A DNA stretch of 64,000 bases from Armatimonadota bacterium (GCA_029781035.1 JAKOXK010000070.1:113169-177168); one strand, 5' to 3'. Positions 47,195-56,939 are shown, counted from the stretch's first letter. Notes: generated from the sequence alone by a model not told the origin. Program-made: numbers and translations.

Positions 47195-47791
47195 ATGTCT
47201 GACAAACACTTTTACATCGATCCAAGCCGGTGCATCGGCTGCAACGCCTGTGTCGCGGCCTGTGCCGAATGCGACACCCATGCGGGCGTCTCGATGATCC
47301 ACTTGGAGACGATCGACCGAGGCGAGACGGTACAGACGACGCCCGTCATCTGTATGCATTGCGACGAGCCCGCCTGCGCAGCCGTATGCCCTGCCGACGC
47401 CATTAAACGGACGGCAGACGGCGTGGTGCAAAGCTCCCTCAAGCCGCGTTGCATCGGCTGCACGAACTGCGTCTTTGCCTGCCCGTTCGGCGTACCGAAA
47501 TACGACGCTGGCATCGACCAGATGATGAAGTGCGACATGTGCTATGACCGCATGTCGATTGGACTGAAACCGATGTGCGCAACGGTGTGTCCTTCAGGCG
47601 CCTTGTTCTTCGGAACGCCCGAAGAGATCGCGCAGCAGCGGAATGCCGTTCCCGTCAACGAGTTCGTGTTCGGCAAGCGGACTATCAAGACCAAGGTCTC
47701 GCTGATGATGCCCCGCGGCTCTACCAGCCTTCAAGTCAAACCAGACGCCGTCATTCGAAAGGCGGACCTTCTCGAAACCTCACGAAGATGA
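47195..47791 (+). CDS. Four-cluster ferredoxin subunit (NrfC/DmsB type)
   Basis: The 198-residue protein has cysteine sets for four [4Fe-4S] clusters: [43 protein letters not shown] and CDMCYDRM with CATVCPSG. Such subunits pass electrons between a quinone-linked membrane protein and a molybdopterin enzyme. There is no signal peptide, so it is cytoplasmic, as the molybdoenzyme in this operon appears to be. Confidence 0.9.
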   Translation: MSDKHFYIDPSRCIGCNACVAACAECDTHAGVSMIHLETIDRGETVQTTPVICMHCDEPACAAVCPADAIKRTADGVVQSSLKPRCIGCTNCVFACPFGVPKYDAGIDQMMKCDMCYDRMSIGLKPMCATVCPSGALFFGTPEEIAQQRNAVPVNEFVFGKRTIKTKVSLMMPRGSTSLQVKPDAVIRKADLLETSRR

Positions 47792-47815
47792 TCGAAAACG
47801 GAGCTCAGCAAGCAG

Positions 47816-48301
47816 ATGGATGACCGACTCAGTCAAGACTTTCCCGTCGATTGGGAAGAAGACCACTATGTGTCGAGACGAGAGTTCTTCAAGTTCATGA
47901 CTCTCGCCAGCGGTGGCCTCGCCGCAGGTTCAGTCGCTCTCGCAGCGTGGTCAAGACTGCCCCGCGAAAGGCGGAGCTTCGAGCGTGCCCTGATCGCGGA
48001 GACTCAAGACATCGCGGTTGGCGGTTCACTGCAGTTCTCCTACCCACGTCCCGGTGACCTCTGTATTCTCATGCAGCCCGCTGAAGGCAACTTTGTGGCG
48101 TACTCTCGCCGGTGCACTCACTTGAGTTGTCCTGTGGAGTACCAGCCTGACCAACACCGCTTGTACTGCCCTTGTCATAACGGTGCCTTCGCGGTATCCG
48201 ACGGCCACGTCTTACAAGGCCCGCCCCAACGACCGTTGCCGAGGGTCGAGATCGAAGTTGCCGACGGCAAGATCTTCGCTACCGGAGTAGCAGCCTCATG
48301 A
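47816..48301 (+). CDS. Rieske [2Fe-2S] protein with Tat-type signal
   Basis: The 161-residue protein has a twin-arginine leader SRREFFKFM followed by a hydrophobic helix (about 20-46), so the Rieske domain faces the periplasm and is probably membrane-anchored. Cluster ligands Cys100, His102, Cys118 and His121 and the disulfide pair Cys105/Cys120 are all present, as in cytochrome bc1-type Rieske proteins. No cytochrome b/c1 partner is adjacent other than the NarI-like gene at 49591. Confidence 0.92.
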   Translation: MDDRLSQDFPVDWEEDHYVSRREFFKFMTLASGGLAAGSVALAAWSRLPRERRSFERALIAETQDIAVGGSLQFSYPRPGDLCILMQPAEGNFVAYSRRCTHLSCPVEYQPDQHRLYCPCHNGAFAVSDGHVLQGPPQRPLPRVEIEVADGKIFATGVAAS

Positions 48302-48531
48302 AGTCTCCGGCGTACTTTCGAAAACGCCAACGTTCGGCCGTCTTCGTCGGCTTACTCTTGTTTGAGCTTGTTCTGATCCTATTGCAGCTTTGGATGTTCG
48401 TGTCTGCGCTCGAGGGGATCGAAGCCGGGAAGACCACGATGGTATTGCCGGGCGCTGTCGTCAGCCTTTTGTGCCTTGGCTTGAACACATGGATGCTCAT
48501 CGGCGTGGAGAAGACCGACCATGAACGCTAA
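48298..48531 (+). CDS. Small two-helix membrane protein
   Basis: This 77-residue protein starts within the Rieske stop (ATGA). It has a basic N-terminus and two hydrophobic helices (VFVGLLLFELVLILLQLWMF and MVLPGAVVSLLCLGLNTWML). It is probably an accessory subunit of the membrane complex encoded here; no family is recognised with certainty. Confidence 0.7.
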   Translation: MKSPAYFRKRQRSAVFVGLLLFELVLILLQLWMFVSALEGIEAGKTTMVLPGAVVSLLCLGLNTWMLIGVEKTDHER

Positions 48532-49594
48532 GCTCCGTGACGCCGCACGAACGCTCTTCCCAGGCTACTTCGCCTTCGTGATGGCGACCGGGATCGTCGC
48601 AGCGGCCCTGAACGGTTTTGGCCATGCAGTCCCAGCCAAAGCCCTCTTCTTCATTGGGTGCTTGGGTTATGTTGTCCTTTGGGTTTTCTCCCTTTGGCGT
48701 GCGGTAAGGTTCCCAAGCCAACTTTGGGCGGACTTCACTTCGTTCGCCAAGGGCCCGGGCTTCTTCACCACCATTGCTGGGACAGAGGTTCTTGGGGCGG
48801 TATCCGGCCGGCTCTTCCATACGACCGGTTTGTCGTTGGGGCTCTTCTGCTTCGGCGCAGCACTCTGGGTCGTGCTCAACTACGCCTTTGCGACCGTCGT
48901 CATTGTTTCAGCCGAGAAGCCGACAGCCGATCGAGCCGTCAATGGTGGCTGGCTCGTGATCGTCGTTGCGATCCAGTCCCTTGCCATCCTCGCCGCCCTC
49001 TTGAGCGACCAAATCCCTTTGTTCGTGCCGGCGGGGCTCTTCATGATGGGCTCGGTCACCTACCTCATGCTGATTTCTCTGATCGTGTCCCGTCTCTTAC
49101 TGACCAAAGTCGAGGCCGCTGACCTGGCCCCGCCCTATTGGATCATGATGGGCGGCGCTGCCATTTCCTGCCTGGCCGGAGTCGAATTGAACAAGCATTC
49201 AGGGGCCTGGGGCTTCAACGTCAACGCCTTTCCAGTCCTCCAGGCCTTCACGCTCATGTTCTGGATGGTGGCCACAGCATGGATCCCGCTTCTCGTCATC
49301 CTTGGCGTTTGGCGGCACGGCATCAAGCGCGTTCCCCTTCGGTACGAGCCCCAGCAATGGAGCATGGTCTTCCCTCTCGGGATGTACACGTTTGCCACCC
49401 ACTCGGCCGCCGTCCAATTCAAGCTGCCCTTCATCGAACCCGTCGCCAGCACGTTCCTCCCCATCGCCGTCATCGCCTGGGCCCTGGTCTTCATTGGTAT
49501 GGTCGGAACCGGGATCCAGGCGCTCCGGTCCAACGGCGCCAGTGTTGCTGACGACCCCGGTACGACATGTGCTCCCTCTCCGGTGAATCCATGA
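48521..49594 (+). CDS. TDT/SLAC1-family anion channel or transporter
   Basis: The 357-residue protein has about ten helices and the family opening LFPGYFAFVMATGIVAAALN. It matches the tellurite-resistance/dicarboxylate transporter (TehA, Mae1, SLAC1) family. SLAC1 channels pass nitrate and chloride, so entry or exit of an N-oxyanion is plausible in this operon. It overlaps the preceding gene by 11 bases and the next by 4. Confidence 0.85.
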   Translation: MNAKLRDAARTLFPGYFAFVMATGIVAAALNGFGHAVPAKALFFIGCLGYVVLWVFSLWRAVRFPSQLWADFTSFAKGPGFFTTIAGTEVLGAVSGRLFHTTGLSLGLFCFGAALWVVLNYAFATVVIVSAEKPTADRAVNGGWLVIVVAIQSLAILAALLSDQIPLFVPAGLFMMGSVTYLMLISLIVSRLLLTKVEAADLAPPYWIMMGGAAISCLAGVELNKHSGAWGFNVNAFPVLQAFTLMFWMVATAWIPLLVILGVWRHGIKRVPLRYEPQQWSMVFPLGMYTFATHSAAVQFKLPFIEPVASTFLPIAVIAWALVFIGMVGTGIQALRSNGASVADDPGTTCAPSPVNP

Positions 49595-50613
49595 CGACAC
49601 GTTCACAAGCAGTCTCGCTGTCCGTTGGGTCTTTGGCCGCGATCCTTGTGTTCGCGGGAATCTACTTCGGTTCGGGCCGACTTTCCCGCTTTGACACTCC
49701 ACTCTCGGCCTATGCTGCTGCCACTGTGTTTGCCGCTTTTGCCATGGCATACCGGTACGCAATGTGGGTTCAGCGGCCTCCAACCTGGAGGTACTTCAAA
49801 TCGACTTGGAAGCTCTTTCTTCGGCCCAAAAGCCTTGTCTTCAACCTCCTCAAACTCGCCGTCCTTCTTTGGAACAACATCGTCATCCAGAAGTTCATTG
49901 AGAAGCGTAGCCCCACTCGTTGGATGGCGCATATGTGCCTTGCTTGGGGTTGCATCGTCGCCTTTCTCATCACCATCCCGCTGAGTTGGGGCTGGGTGCA
50001 GTTCGGCATGGATGGCGACTCCTATGCCGTCGAAGTCATGGGGCAACGGCAATTCTTATTCCCACCGCACAGCCCGTTCGGTTTCCTGATCTTCAACGGT
50101 CTCAACATCAGTGCGGTCGTCGTGTTGGCCGGCGTCGGATTGGCGATGCACCGCCGGCTGTTCGAGCGCGGTGCCCTGTCCGTCCAGACCCTCGCTGCCG
50201 ACCTCGTCCCTCTCTTCCTGCTCTTCTCGGTCGCCGTTTCCGGGCTGATGCTGACAGCCTGCTACCGCCTGATGGGTGGCCAGAGCTTCACGTTCCTTTC
50301 CCTGCTCCACGCCTTCACCGTCGTCGTGTTGCTGCTTTACATGCCGTTCGGCAAGCTGTTCCACGTCATTCAGCGTCCTGCGCAACTGGGGGTGGCGTAC
50401 TACAAGGAAGCGGGCGCAGTAGGAGCCCAAACCCTGTGCGCTCGTTCAGGCGAGCCCTACCAGTCGAAGCTCCACCACGACGACCTCCGTGACGTCATGA
50501 TGGAGCTGGGGTTCGATTTCGGAGACCACCAAAACCTTTCGCCGCAAGAGAAACGCAAGCTGGTCGCCCTCAACCAGGCAATGGCACTCGGAGAACAACC
50601 CTACGCTGGATAA
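49591..50613 (+). CDS. NarI/HdrE-like cytochrome b membrane subunit
   Basis: ATG 49591 overlaps the upstream stop (ATGA), giving 340 residues with about six helices. His114, His187, His240 and His258 lie in or next to helices; the 240/258 pair on one helix ([20 protein letters not shown]) matches the NarI heme-binding arrangement. It probably passes electrons from quinol to the iron-sulfur subunit. The C-terminal 80 residues are soluble and cytoplasmic. Confidence 0.65.
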   Translation: MTTRSQAVSLSVGSLAAILVFAGIYFGSGRLSRFDTPLSAYAAATVFAAFAMAYRYAMWVQRPPTWRYFKSTWKLFLRPKSLVFNLLKLAVLLWNNIVIQKFIEKRSPTRWMAHMCLAWGCIVAFLITIPLSWGWVQFGMDGDSYAVEVMGQRQFLFPPHSPFGFLIFNGLNISAVVVLAGVGLAMHRRLFERGALSVQTLAADLVPLFLLFSVAVSGLMLTACYRLMGGQSFTFLSLLHAFTVVVLLLYMPFGKLFHVIQRPAQLGVAYYKEAGAVGAQTLCARSGEPYQSKLHHDDLRDVMMELGFDFGDHQNLSPQEKRKLVALNQAMALGEQPYAG

Positions 50614-50615
50614 CC

Positions 50616-52793
50616 ATGGCAAAGCTTCCCGCATCGATCGAAAAACTGACCGAGGGCTTCGGCCCCCATCTGAACTATGAGCCGCCAGGCGGCTGGCGTG
50701 GCAGAGGCGAGCCCGAGAAACTTGTCAAGACCCACTGCTGCTTCTGTGGTCAGCAGTGCGGCATCCAACTCAAGGTTCGTGACAACCGTGTCATCGGGTT
50801 TGAACCGTGGGAGGACTTCCCGTTCAACCGGGGAAAGTTGTGCCCGAAAGGCGTGAAGCGCTACATGCAGGACAACCATCCCGACCGCCTGCTGAGTCCG
50901 CTGCGGCGTGTGGAGGGCCAAGGCTTTGTGTCGATCGGATGGGAAGAAGCCTTCAGCACGACCGTCAAGGAAATCCAGAGGGTGCAGCAGAAGTACGGCA
51001 GGGACGCTGTTGCCATGCTCTCTGGAGTTTCGCTCACGAACGAAAAGAGCTACCTCGTTGGCAAGTTCGCGAGGCTGGCCCTGCAGACCAGTGAACTCGA
51101 CTACAACGGTCGACTCTGCATGGTCAGCGCGGGGGCCGGAAACAAGAAGGCGTTTGGACTCGACCGTGCCGCCAACTCATGGGCCGATATTCTGGAAGCA
51201 GACGTCATCCTCTGTGCTGGAACCAATGTCGCCGAGTGCTCTCCAATCACGACCGACTACATTTGGCGGGCCCGTGACCGGGGCGCCCAGCTCATCATGG
51301 TCGATCCGCGCATCACTCCCCTTGCCCGCACGTGCGACCTTCATCTTCCGGTGCGCCCGGGAGCCGACTCAGCCCTGTTTGTCGCGATGCTTCGGGTGCT
51401 TATCGAGGAGGGAATGGTCGACGAAGCCTTCGTGGGACGCCACACGAGTGGGTGGGAGGAGACCCGGGCGAAGGCCCTGGAAACGTCCCTGGAAGAAGCA
51501 TCGAGGATTTCCGGCGTCGAAGTCGAGGCGATCGTGAAGGCCGCCCGGATGTGGGGCCAAGCCAAAACCAGTTTTCTCCTCCACGCTCGCGGGATCGAGC
51601 ACCACACGAAGGGAGTCGACAATGTCTTGTCGTGCATCAATCTTGTTCTAGCAACGGGCAGGATTGGGCGGCCAGGGTGTGGGTACGGCACCATCACGGG
51701 ACAGGGAAACGGCCAAGGCGGCCGCGAGCACGGTCACAAGTGCGACCAGCTTCCTGGTAACCGGGATATTGAAAACCCGGAACACCGCCAGTACATCGCC
51801 GACGTTTGGGGCATCTCCGAGGTGGAACTGCCCCATAAGGGACATACCGCCCAAGAGATCATGAACATGATCCACGACGGGCAAATCAAGGCCCTGCTCT
51901 CGATTTGCTTCAATCCCGTCGTTTCACTGCCCGATTCGAACTTCACCCATTCCGCCCTAGACAAGCTCGAGCATTACACGGCTATCGACTTCTTCCTCAG
52001 CGAGACGGCGCATCATGCGGACATCGTGCTGGCAGGTTCGCTTCACGAAGAGGAGGAAGGGACGTCCACGAGCGCTGAAGGACGGGTCATCAAGATCAAC
52101 AAAGCTGTGGACCCACCCGGCGAAGCGCGAACCGACACCGCTATCCTCCTCGAGTTGGCGCACCGACTCGGTCGGGACAAGTACTTCGCTCACTTCAAGT
52201 GCAGCGAGGACATATTCAATGAACTACGCATAGCTTCCAAAGGTGGGACTGCCGATTACTACGGAATCACGTACAAACGCATTGAGGACGAACTGGGCGT
52301 ATTCTGGCCCTGCCCCGAGATCGGACACCCAGGCACGCCCAGACTGTTTGAAGACCTCACGTTCCCGACAAACGACGGCAAAGCCCATTTCAATCCTGTC
52401 GCCTATCGCCCCAGCGCCGAAGAGCCAGATGAGGATTACCCCGTCATCCTGACAACGGGGCGTGTCGTCACGCAATACCTGAGCGGGACCCAAACCCGCC
52501 GCATCGGGGGCTTGATCGACCTTTGCCCTGAACCCTACGTGGAAATCCACCCCGACCTGGCCGCCAAGCACGGGATCGAAGACGGCAAGCCGATGAAGGT
52601 CGAGAGTCGCCGCGGAGAGGTCGTCCTCAAGGCCAAAGTCGTGACCACGATCCGGCCAGACACGATCTTCATCCCCTACCACTGGGCGGGAAAGATGAGC
52701 GCCAACCTCCTGACGAACCGAGCCCTCGATCCCGTAAGCAAGATCCCGGAGTTCAAGAAATCGGTCGTCCGGATCAGTTGCTTGAAGGGCTGA
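50616..52793 (+). CDS. Molybdopterin oxidoreductase, nitrate reductase-like (NasA/NapA clade)
   Basis: The catalytic subunit has 725 residues and no signal peptide, so it is cytoplasmic. An N-terminal [4Fe-4S] site is formed by Cys41, Cys44, Cys48 and Cys76. Cys168 in [18 protein letters not shown] aligns with the molybdenum ligand of NapA/Nas[21 protein letters not shown] is a bis-MGD contact typical of assimilatory or periplasmic-type nitrate reductases. The C-terminal dinucleotide domain has [17 protein letters not shown]. Formate dehydrogenase-like activity is the main alternative; the operon context favours nitrate. Confidence 0.85.
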   Translation: MAKLPASIEKLTEGFGPHLNYEPPGGWRGRGEPEKLVKTHCCFCGQQCGIQLKVRDNRVIGFEPWEDFPFNRGKLCPKGVKRYMQDNHPDRLLSPLRRVEGQGFVSIGWEEAFSTTVKEIQRVQQKYGRDAVAMLSGVSLTNEKSYLVGKFARLALQTSELDYNGRLCMVSAGAGNKKAFGLDRAANSWADILEADVILCAGTNVAECSPITTDYIWRARDRGAQLIMVDPRITPLARTCDLHLPVRPGADSALFVAMLRVLIEEGMVDEAFVGRHTSGWEETRAKALETSLEEASRISGVEVEAIVKAARMWGQAKTSFLLHARGIEHHTKGVDNVLSCINLVLATGRIGRPGCGYGTITGQGNGQGGREHGHKCDQLPGNRDIENPEHRQYIADVWGISEVELPHKGHTAQEIMNMIHDGQIKALLSICFNPVVSLPDSNFTHSALDKLEHYTAIDFFLSETAHHADIVLAGSLHEEEEGTSTSAEGRVIKINKAVDPPGEARTDTAILLELAHRLGRDKYFAHFKCSEDIFNELRIASKGGTADYYGITYKRIEDELGVFWPCPEIGHPGTPRLFEDLTFPTNDGKAHFNPVAYRPSAEEPDEDYPVILTTGRVVTQYLSGTQTRRIGGLIDLCPEPYVEIHPDLAAKHGIEDGKPMKVESRRGEVVLKAKVVTTIRPDTIFIPYHWAGKMSANLLTNRALDPVSKIPEFKKSVVRISCLKG

Positions 52794-53002
52794 CGTCGAT
52801 GGTGTGTTCCTGCCAGGCACGCCGCTAATCCGTTGATATAGATAACTTTGCAGCAAATATATGCACTAATCGATCGAACGCTATCGATCCTGCGGTGAAC
52901 CGACTTTCCCTGTTTGATCGCCGGCGGACCCGATTCTGCCACAGTCAGTAGTGGATGGTTGATGGTCGAACCACTTGGTTGGGATTCGTCTTGACGGTCC
53001 GG

Positions 53003-54076
53003 CTAACCGGATGACGATCCCGAGCCCTTCGAAGGCAACACCTGCTCTTTCAATGTCACAGTGCTCTTCAGGAGCCACTGCCCCTCTCGGTATTCCCATG
53101 CATCGATGTAATCGTGTTGATAGCTGACGATCTTGTCTCGGTGCGTTTTGGGATCGGGAGTGCGGTTCGTCGTGGTCTCGCGGGAATAGACAGCCGCAAT
53201 ATTCTCGTGCAGGTTGATGCGCTGAATCTCGGTCTTATAGACCGTGGTGTCGTCGTGCTTTTTCCTCTGCACCTCTAACATGGCTTTGTACTCGCCCGCT
53301 GTAAGCACCGTCCCATTGGCTGTTTTGAGCGTGTAGTCCGGGCTGAGGATCGCCAGCAAGGTGGGCACGTCGTGGGCCATGTAAGCTTTGGTCCACCGGT
53401 CGTATTGAGCTTGGATCGACACTTTGGCTTCAGGCAGCGTCGGTGGTTGAACTGACGCCACGAACCCACGCGCCGACGGGTTCATCTGCGCCTTCAGGTT
53501 CGCGACCTCGGCCTCGGTCGGGATCTTGATCGGCTCGCTGTCTTCCGTCGGCTCGACAGGAACTGTAACCGGCTCGCAATACGGACGCTCGGTGGTGAGG
53601 ATGACGGTTCCAAGGATCCTTGGAAAACGCATGGAAAACCGGTTGACGACCGGCGCTAAGTGGAACCGCCCTTTCACGAGCATCATCACCGGAAGCCTGG
53701 GCGGCGGCGCATTGGCGATCTCATGGTGGATGTCGGCTGCAGTCGGAAATGAGAGGCTCTCCATTTTGCCACCCACGACTTCGAGCCCGGACAGGAACCT
53801 CTTTTTCGCCTCTGCGAGAGAAGCGTCAAGAACCGTGTCTGGGCCGTCAAGCAGCTTGTTCATGGGATCATCGAGCACGGTCATCGGATCCTCCTCGAGG
53901 ATGAATGCGAGGATGTCGAAGCGCATCTCGAGGTCGATCGTGCCGTCTGTCTGAACCTGGGCGCGAGCGACCGGAATCGTCGCCGGATGGACGAACGCCA
54001 GGGCACCCAGTGCGCACGCACAAACGGCCAGCACCCCGATGGCCCGCCATACGGAAGGCTTCGGCGCACAAATCAT
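53003..54076 (-). CDS. Exported protein with C-terminal SnoaL/DUF4440-like domain
   Basis: The 357-residue protein has an N-terminal signal (AIGVLAVCACALGALAFV). The first domain (about 40-170: LEMRFDILAFILEEDPMTVL, LPVMMLVKGRFHLAPVVNRF) is unknown to me. The C-terminal part (about 220-340: QAQYDRWTKAYMAHDVPTLL, SPDYTLKTANGTVLTAGEYK, DYIDAWEYREGQWLLKSTVT) is an NTF2-like DUF4440/SnoaL domain. It is divergent from cbiM with promoters back to back, so it may share metal-responsive control. Confidence 0.65.
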   Translation of the reverse strand: MICAPKPSVWRAIGVLAVCACALGALAFVHPATIPVARAQVQTDGTIDLEMRFDILAFILEEDPMTVLDDPMNKLLDGPDTVLDASLAEAKKRFLSGLEVVGGKMESLSFPTAADIHHEIANAPPPRLPVMMLVKGRFHLAPVVNRFSMRFPRILGTVILTTERPYCEPVTVPVEPTEDSEPIKIPTEAEVANLKAQMNPSARGFVASVQPPTLPEAKVSIQAQYDRWTKAYMAHDVPTLLAILSPDYTLKTANGTVLTAGEYKAMLEVQRKKHDDTTVYKTEIQRINLHENIAAVYSRETTTNRTPDPKTHRDKIVSYQHDYIDAWEYREGQWLLKSTVTLKEQVLPSKGSGSSSG

Positions 54077-54082
54077 GACTAG

Positions 54083-54096
54083 ACTTTACATTGTAA
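54083..54096. promoter_or_regulatory. -10 box and 11-bp palindrome in the divergent region before cbiM
   Basis: On the minus strand TAAAGT (54088-54083) lies six bases before the ATG at 54076. It overlaps the perfect palindrome TTACA-T-TGTAA (54086-54096). A repressor bound there would block the minus-strand promoter and might affect cbiM. Chance occurrence of an 11-bp palindrome is possible. Confidence 0.35.
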
Positions 54097-54204
54097 TCTG
54101 CAGACCCCTGGGGCTCGGACTCCGTGCCCTGCCTGAACATGACTAAATGCCAGAATCAAGCAAGGGCGCGGGACACACACTACCGAAGGCAGGCCACAAG
54201 TCAG

Positions 54205-55245
54205 ATGCACATACCCGACGGGTACCTCGGTCCACAAACCTATCTGACCACGTATGCGGTGTCGATACCGCTGTGGGCCGTTGCTTCTGCCGTCGTCAAG
54301 CGGCGCATGCCCCTGAGTCGGGTGCCTCTGCTCGCCCTCAGTGCGGCCTTCTGTTTTGTCATCATGATGTTTAATGTGCCGATCCCTGGCGGCACATCCG
54401 GACATGCCGTGGGGAGTGTCCTGGTCGCGATCCTTCTCGGACCCTGGGAAGCCGTGATTGCAGTCACGCTGACGTTGGTCGTTCAAGCCATGCTCTTCGG
54501 TGACGGCGGGATCACGTGCATTGGCGCCAACAGCTTGACGATGGCGGTGCTCATGCCTCTCGCAGGTTGGAGCGTGTATCGATTCATGATCAGCAAGGGA
54601 ACTCCCTCCCTTCGCCGGCAGATGGTTGCCGGAGTGCTTGCCGGCTATGTTGGTGTCAACGTCGCCGCACTTGCGACTGCCGTCCTCCTAGGCATCCAGC
54701 CCGTCTTGTGTCATGACGCTTTCGGGCGGCCAATCTACTGCCCCTATGGCGTGTCGGTGACGGTCCCTGCGATGATGATCGGGCATTTGGCGTTGATCGG
54801 CATTGTCGAGGCTACCGTGACCGGCTTTGTCCTCTCCTACCTCTACCGGACGGATCCCAACTTGCTGGGCTGGACGAGCGGCACCACCTCTGGGCCCGTA
54901 CCGCCCGGACGGTGGCAACGACTCGCCATAGGCTTGGTCGTGCTCGTCTTACTGACGCCCATCGGTCTTTACCTCCCCATTGCGTTTCATTCCGGAGCTT
55001 CGTGGGGCGAGTGGGGGTCTCAGGAACTCGAGGCCCGAGTCGGGTTTGTCCCGAAGGGTCTTGGGCGCCTGGAGACAACATGGCGTGCACCTCTTCCGGA
55101 CTATTCCTTGGAAGGTGACAAACCAAGTACCTTGTTCAGGCGAGCCCTGACTTACACGGGAGCCGGCCTCCTGGGAGTCTTGGTCGTCGGCAGTGTGACG
55201 CTGTTGCTCCGCAGGCAGATAGCCGGGAGGGATCCCTCCCGTTGA
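54205..55245 (+). CDS. cbiM: Cobalt/nickel ECF transporter substrate-binding subunit CbiM/NikM with fused CbiN/PDGLE domain
   Basis: The start is fixed at ATG 54205 because these proteins use the free N-terminus and His2 as metal ligands, and this start gives MHIPDGYLGP; upstream in-frame starts would destroy that. His67 (in GGTSGHAVG) is the third conserved ligand position. There are about seven membrane helices to residue 235, then a linker, one more helix, a soluble segment (about 285-310) and a final helix, forming a fused PDGLE/CbiN-like component. It captures Co2+ or Ni2+; sequence alone does not decide which. Confidence 0.92.
   Translation: MHIPDGYLGPQTYLTTYAVSIPLWAVASAVVKRRMPLSRVPLLALSAAFCFVIMMFNVPIPGGTSGHAVGSVLVAILLGPWEAVIAVTLTLVVQAMLFGDGGITCIGANSLTMAVLMPLAGWSVYRFMISKGTPSLRRQMVAGVLAGYVGVNVAALATAVLLGIQPVLCHDAFGRPIYCPYGVSVTVPAMMIGHLALIGIVEATVTGFVLSYLYRTDPNLLGWTSGTTSGPVPPGRWQRLAIGLVVLVLLTPIGLYLPIAFHSGASWGEWGSQELEARVGFVPKGLGRLETTWRAPLPDYSLEGDKPSTLFRRALTYTGAGLLGVLVVGSVTLLLRRQIAGRDPSR
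55225..55240 (+). promoter_or_regulatory. Palindrome covering the cbiQ ribosome binding site
   Basis: A perfect 16-bp palindrome, GGGAGGGATCCCTCCC, can form a 6-bp hairpin with a GATC loop. It contains the only Shine-Dalgarno-like sequence before the TTG start of cbiQ at 55242. Folding would hide it unless ribosomes finishing cbiM open the hairpin. Confidence 0.55.
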
Positions 55246-56159
55246 GCCTTCCGAAGTGGCTCGCAGATCCCGGAGGCAACCCATCCGCCCCGGCCTCCCA
55301 CCCTGTGCGAGGGAACGCGGCTACCGTGGCGAGAAAGGGTCTGAGTGAGATCGCCAAGGCGCTCTCCGATTCCAAAGGACGAGGACGTGTCACCTCCGAT
55401 GATGGCTTCTACCAACGGGTCGACCCCCGAACAAAGGTCGTGCTCACCACTCTCTTCGTCGTGGCATCAACGATCGTGCACTCTTGGTTGGCTCTGGCTC
55501 TCTGCTACGCCCTAGCCGTGTTTATCTGTCTGGTCTCAAACCTCTCTGGCGAACGCCTCTGGCGTGTTTGGCTGACCGTGCCGCTCTTCACACTAGTCCT
55601 CATGCTTCCAGCCACCCTGAATCTGTTCAACCCGGGCGCCGTTCTGATCCGTCTCTCAGGGCCCGTATCCGTTGGTGCCTGGACGATTCCGAATGGACTC
55701 TCGGTGACCCTTCCCGGAGCTTTGGCAGCTGCGCGAATGTGTCTTCGCACAGCGTGCTGTGTCACCTTCGTGCTGGCGCTCGCTTTCTCGACGCCCAATA
55801 CGCGGCTGTTCAAGGGCCTTCGTAGTCTGGGCGTTCCCGGCCTGTTCGTCACCGTGCTGGACATCATGAACCGATATCTGCAGGCAGTGAGCCAGACTGC
55901 ACAAGAGATCCATCTCGCGAAGATCAGCAGAACACTGGAGCGATCAGGGCTTCGGACAGAACATGAATGGGTTGCTGCAGGAGTGGGTTCGCTCTACCGC
56001 CGAACGCTGGCCCTGTCGCAGAATGTCCAATGGGCCATGGTTTCCCGAGGCTACACCGGCGAAGTCCGCACCCATTCGCCGATGCGAATGGACACAACGG
56101 ATTGGCTCTTGTTGATCGTTTCTCTCCTGGTCTTTGGACTCGTCGTCGGTCTGGGATGA
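55242..56159 (+). CDS. cbiQ: ECF transporter transmembrane subunit CbiQ
   Basis: A TTG start overlaps the cbiM stop (TTGA). The first 60 residues are hydrophilic; from RVDPRTKVVLTTLFVVASTI on there are five or six helices. The ATPase-coupling segment has AARMCLRTACCVTFVLALAF and the cytoplasmic helix LFVTVLDIMNRYLQAVSQTAQEI, ending with AMVSRGYTGEV, the family's coupling signature. The true start could be at a later codon since the N-terminal 60 residues are unusual. Confidence 0.88.
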   Translation: MSLPKWLADPGGNPSAPASHPVRGNAATVARKGLSEIAKALSDSKGRGRVTSDDGFYQRVDPRTKVVLTTLFVVASTIVHSWLALALCYALAVFICLVSNLSGERLWRVWLTVPLFTLVLMLPATLNLFNPGAVLIRLSGPVSVGAWTIPNGLSVTLPGALAAARMCLRTACCVTFVLALAFSTPNTRLFKGLRSLGVPGLFVTVLDIMNRYLQAVSQTAQEIHLAKISRTLERSGLRTEHEWVAAGVGSLYRRTLALSQNVQWAMVSRGYTGEVRTHSPMRMDTTDWLLLIVSLLVFGLVVGLG

Positions 56160-56162
56160 ACC

Positions 56163-56939
56163 ATGAACGTGTTTGACGTCGTGGGGCTCAGCTTTGCACA
56201 TCCCGGATCGGGACCCGCGCTTCAGGATGTTTCCTTCAAAGTCGAGTCGGGGGAACGGATCGTGCTCCTCGGTGCCAACGGCAGTGGCAAGTCAACACTC
56301 CTGCACCTCCTCAACGGTCTTTACTTCGCTTCAGAGGGCCATGTGACCGCACTGGGAACGGTCCTCACAGAGAAGCAACTGGATCGTACGACTTTTAATG
56401 ACGGGTTTCGGCGGCAAGTCGGATTCCTGTTCCAAGACTCCGATTCACAGCTGTTTTGTCCCAGCGTGCGCGATGAGCTCGCATATGGGCCCCTGCAGTT
56501 GGGGTTGACAGGCACCGAAATCGAGAACCGGGTGTCGGACGTGCTGACACTGCTGGAAATCGAACCGTTTGGAGACCGGAGTCCGCAAGCGCTGAGCGCA
56601 GGTCAGAAGCGGTTGGTGGCACTGGGATCATTACTGACACTGGCGCCGAGCGTTCTCTTGTTGGACGAACCGACTGCAGGGCTGGACGCCAAGAGCCAGT
56701 GCCGACTCCTGGATCTCCTCGATGGCCTGAGCGATGCCGGCGCCACCCTCGTGACGGCGACCCACGATTTATGGCTCGCTTCCGAAGTCGCGGACCGGGC
56801 GCTCGTGCTCGACGACGACCATCGAATCGCCTTCAACGGCCCGCTCGACGCCGTCCTGAAAGACGCTGACCTCCTCAGCAAGGTAAACCTCCTCTGTCCT
56901 CGAATGATGGCGGCTCAGAGGCGCATTGAACCCGCATAG
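56163..56939 (+). CDS. cbiO: ECF transporter ATPase CbiO
   Basis: The 258-residue ABC ATPase is complete: Walker A LLGANGSGKSTLLHLL (about 37-46), Q-loop region VGFLFQDSDSQLFC, signature LSAGQKRLVALGSLL, Walker B VLLLDEPTAGLD and the switch histidine in TATHDLW. It energises metal uptake with CbiM and CbiQ and follows cbiQ by 3 bp. Confidence 0.95.
   Translation: MNVFDVVGLSFAHPGSGPALQDVSFKVESGERIVLLGANGSGKSTLLHLLNGLYFASEGHVTALGTVLTEKQLDRTTFNDGFRRQVGFLFQDSDSQLFCPSVRDELAYGPLQLGLTGTEIENRVSDVLTLLEIEPFGDRSPQALSAGQKRLVALGSLLTLAPSVLLLDEPTAGLDAKSQCRLLDLLDGLSDAGATLVTATHDLWLASEVADRALVLDDDHRIAFNGPLDAVLKDADLLSKVNLLCPRMMAAQRRIEPA

Noticed and set aside
50616..52793. Selenocysteine in the molybdoenzyme
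   Set aside because: The molybdenum-ligand position is an ordinary cysteine codon (Cys168) and the frame has no internal UGA.
54097..54204. Cobalamin or NiCo riboswitch before cbiM
   Set aside because: The stretch is short (about 110 bases) and I could not find the conserved B12-box or the paired G-rich core of the Ni/Co riboswitch. An Infernal scan would settle it.
54124..54204. Upstream in-frame start for CbiM
   Set aside because: It would add 27 residues before Met-His, abolishing the N-terminal metal site that defines the family.
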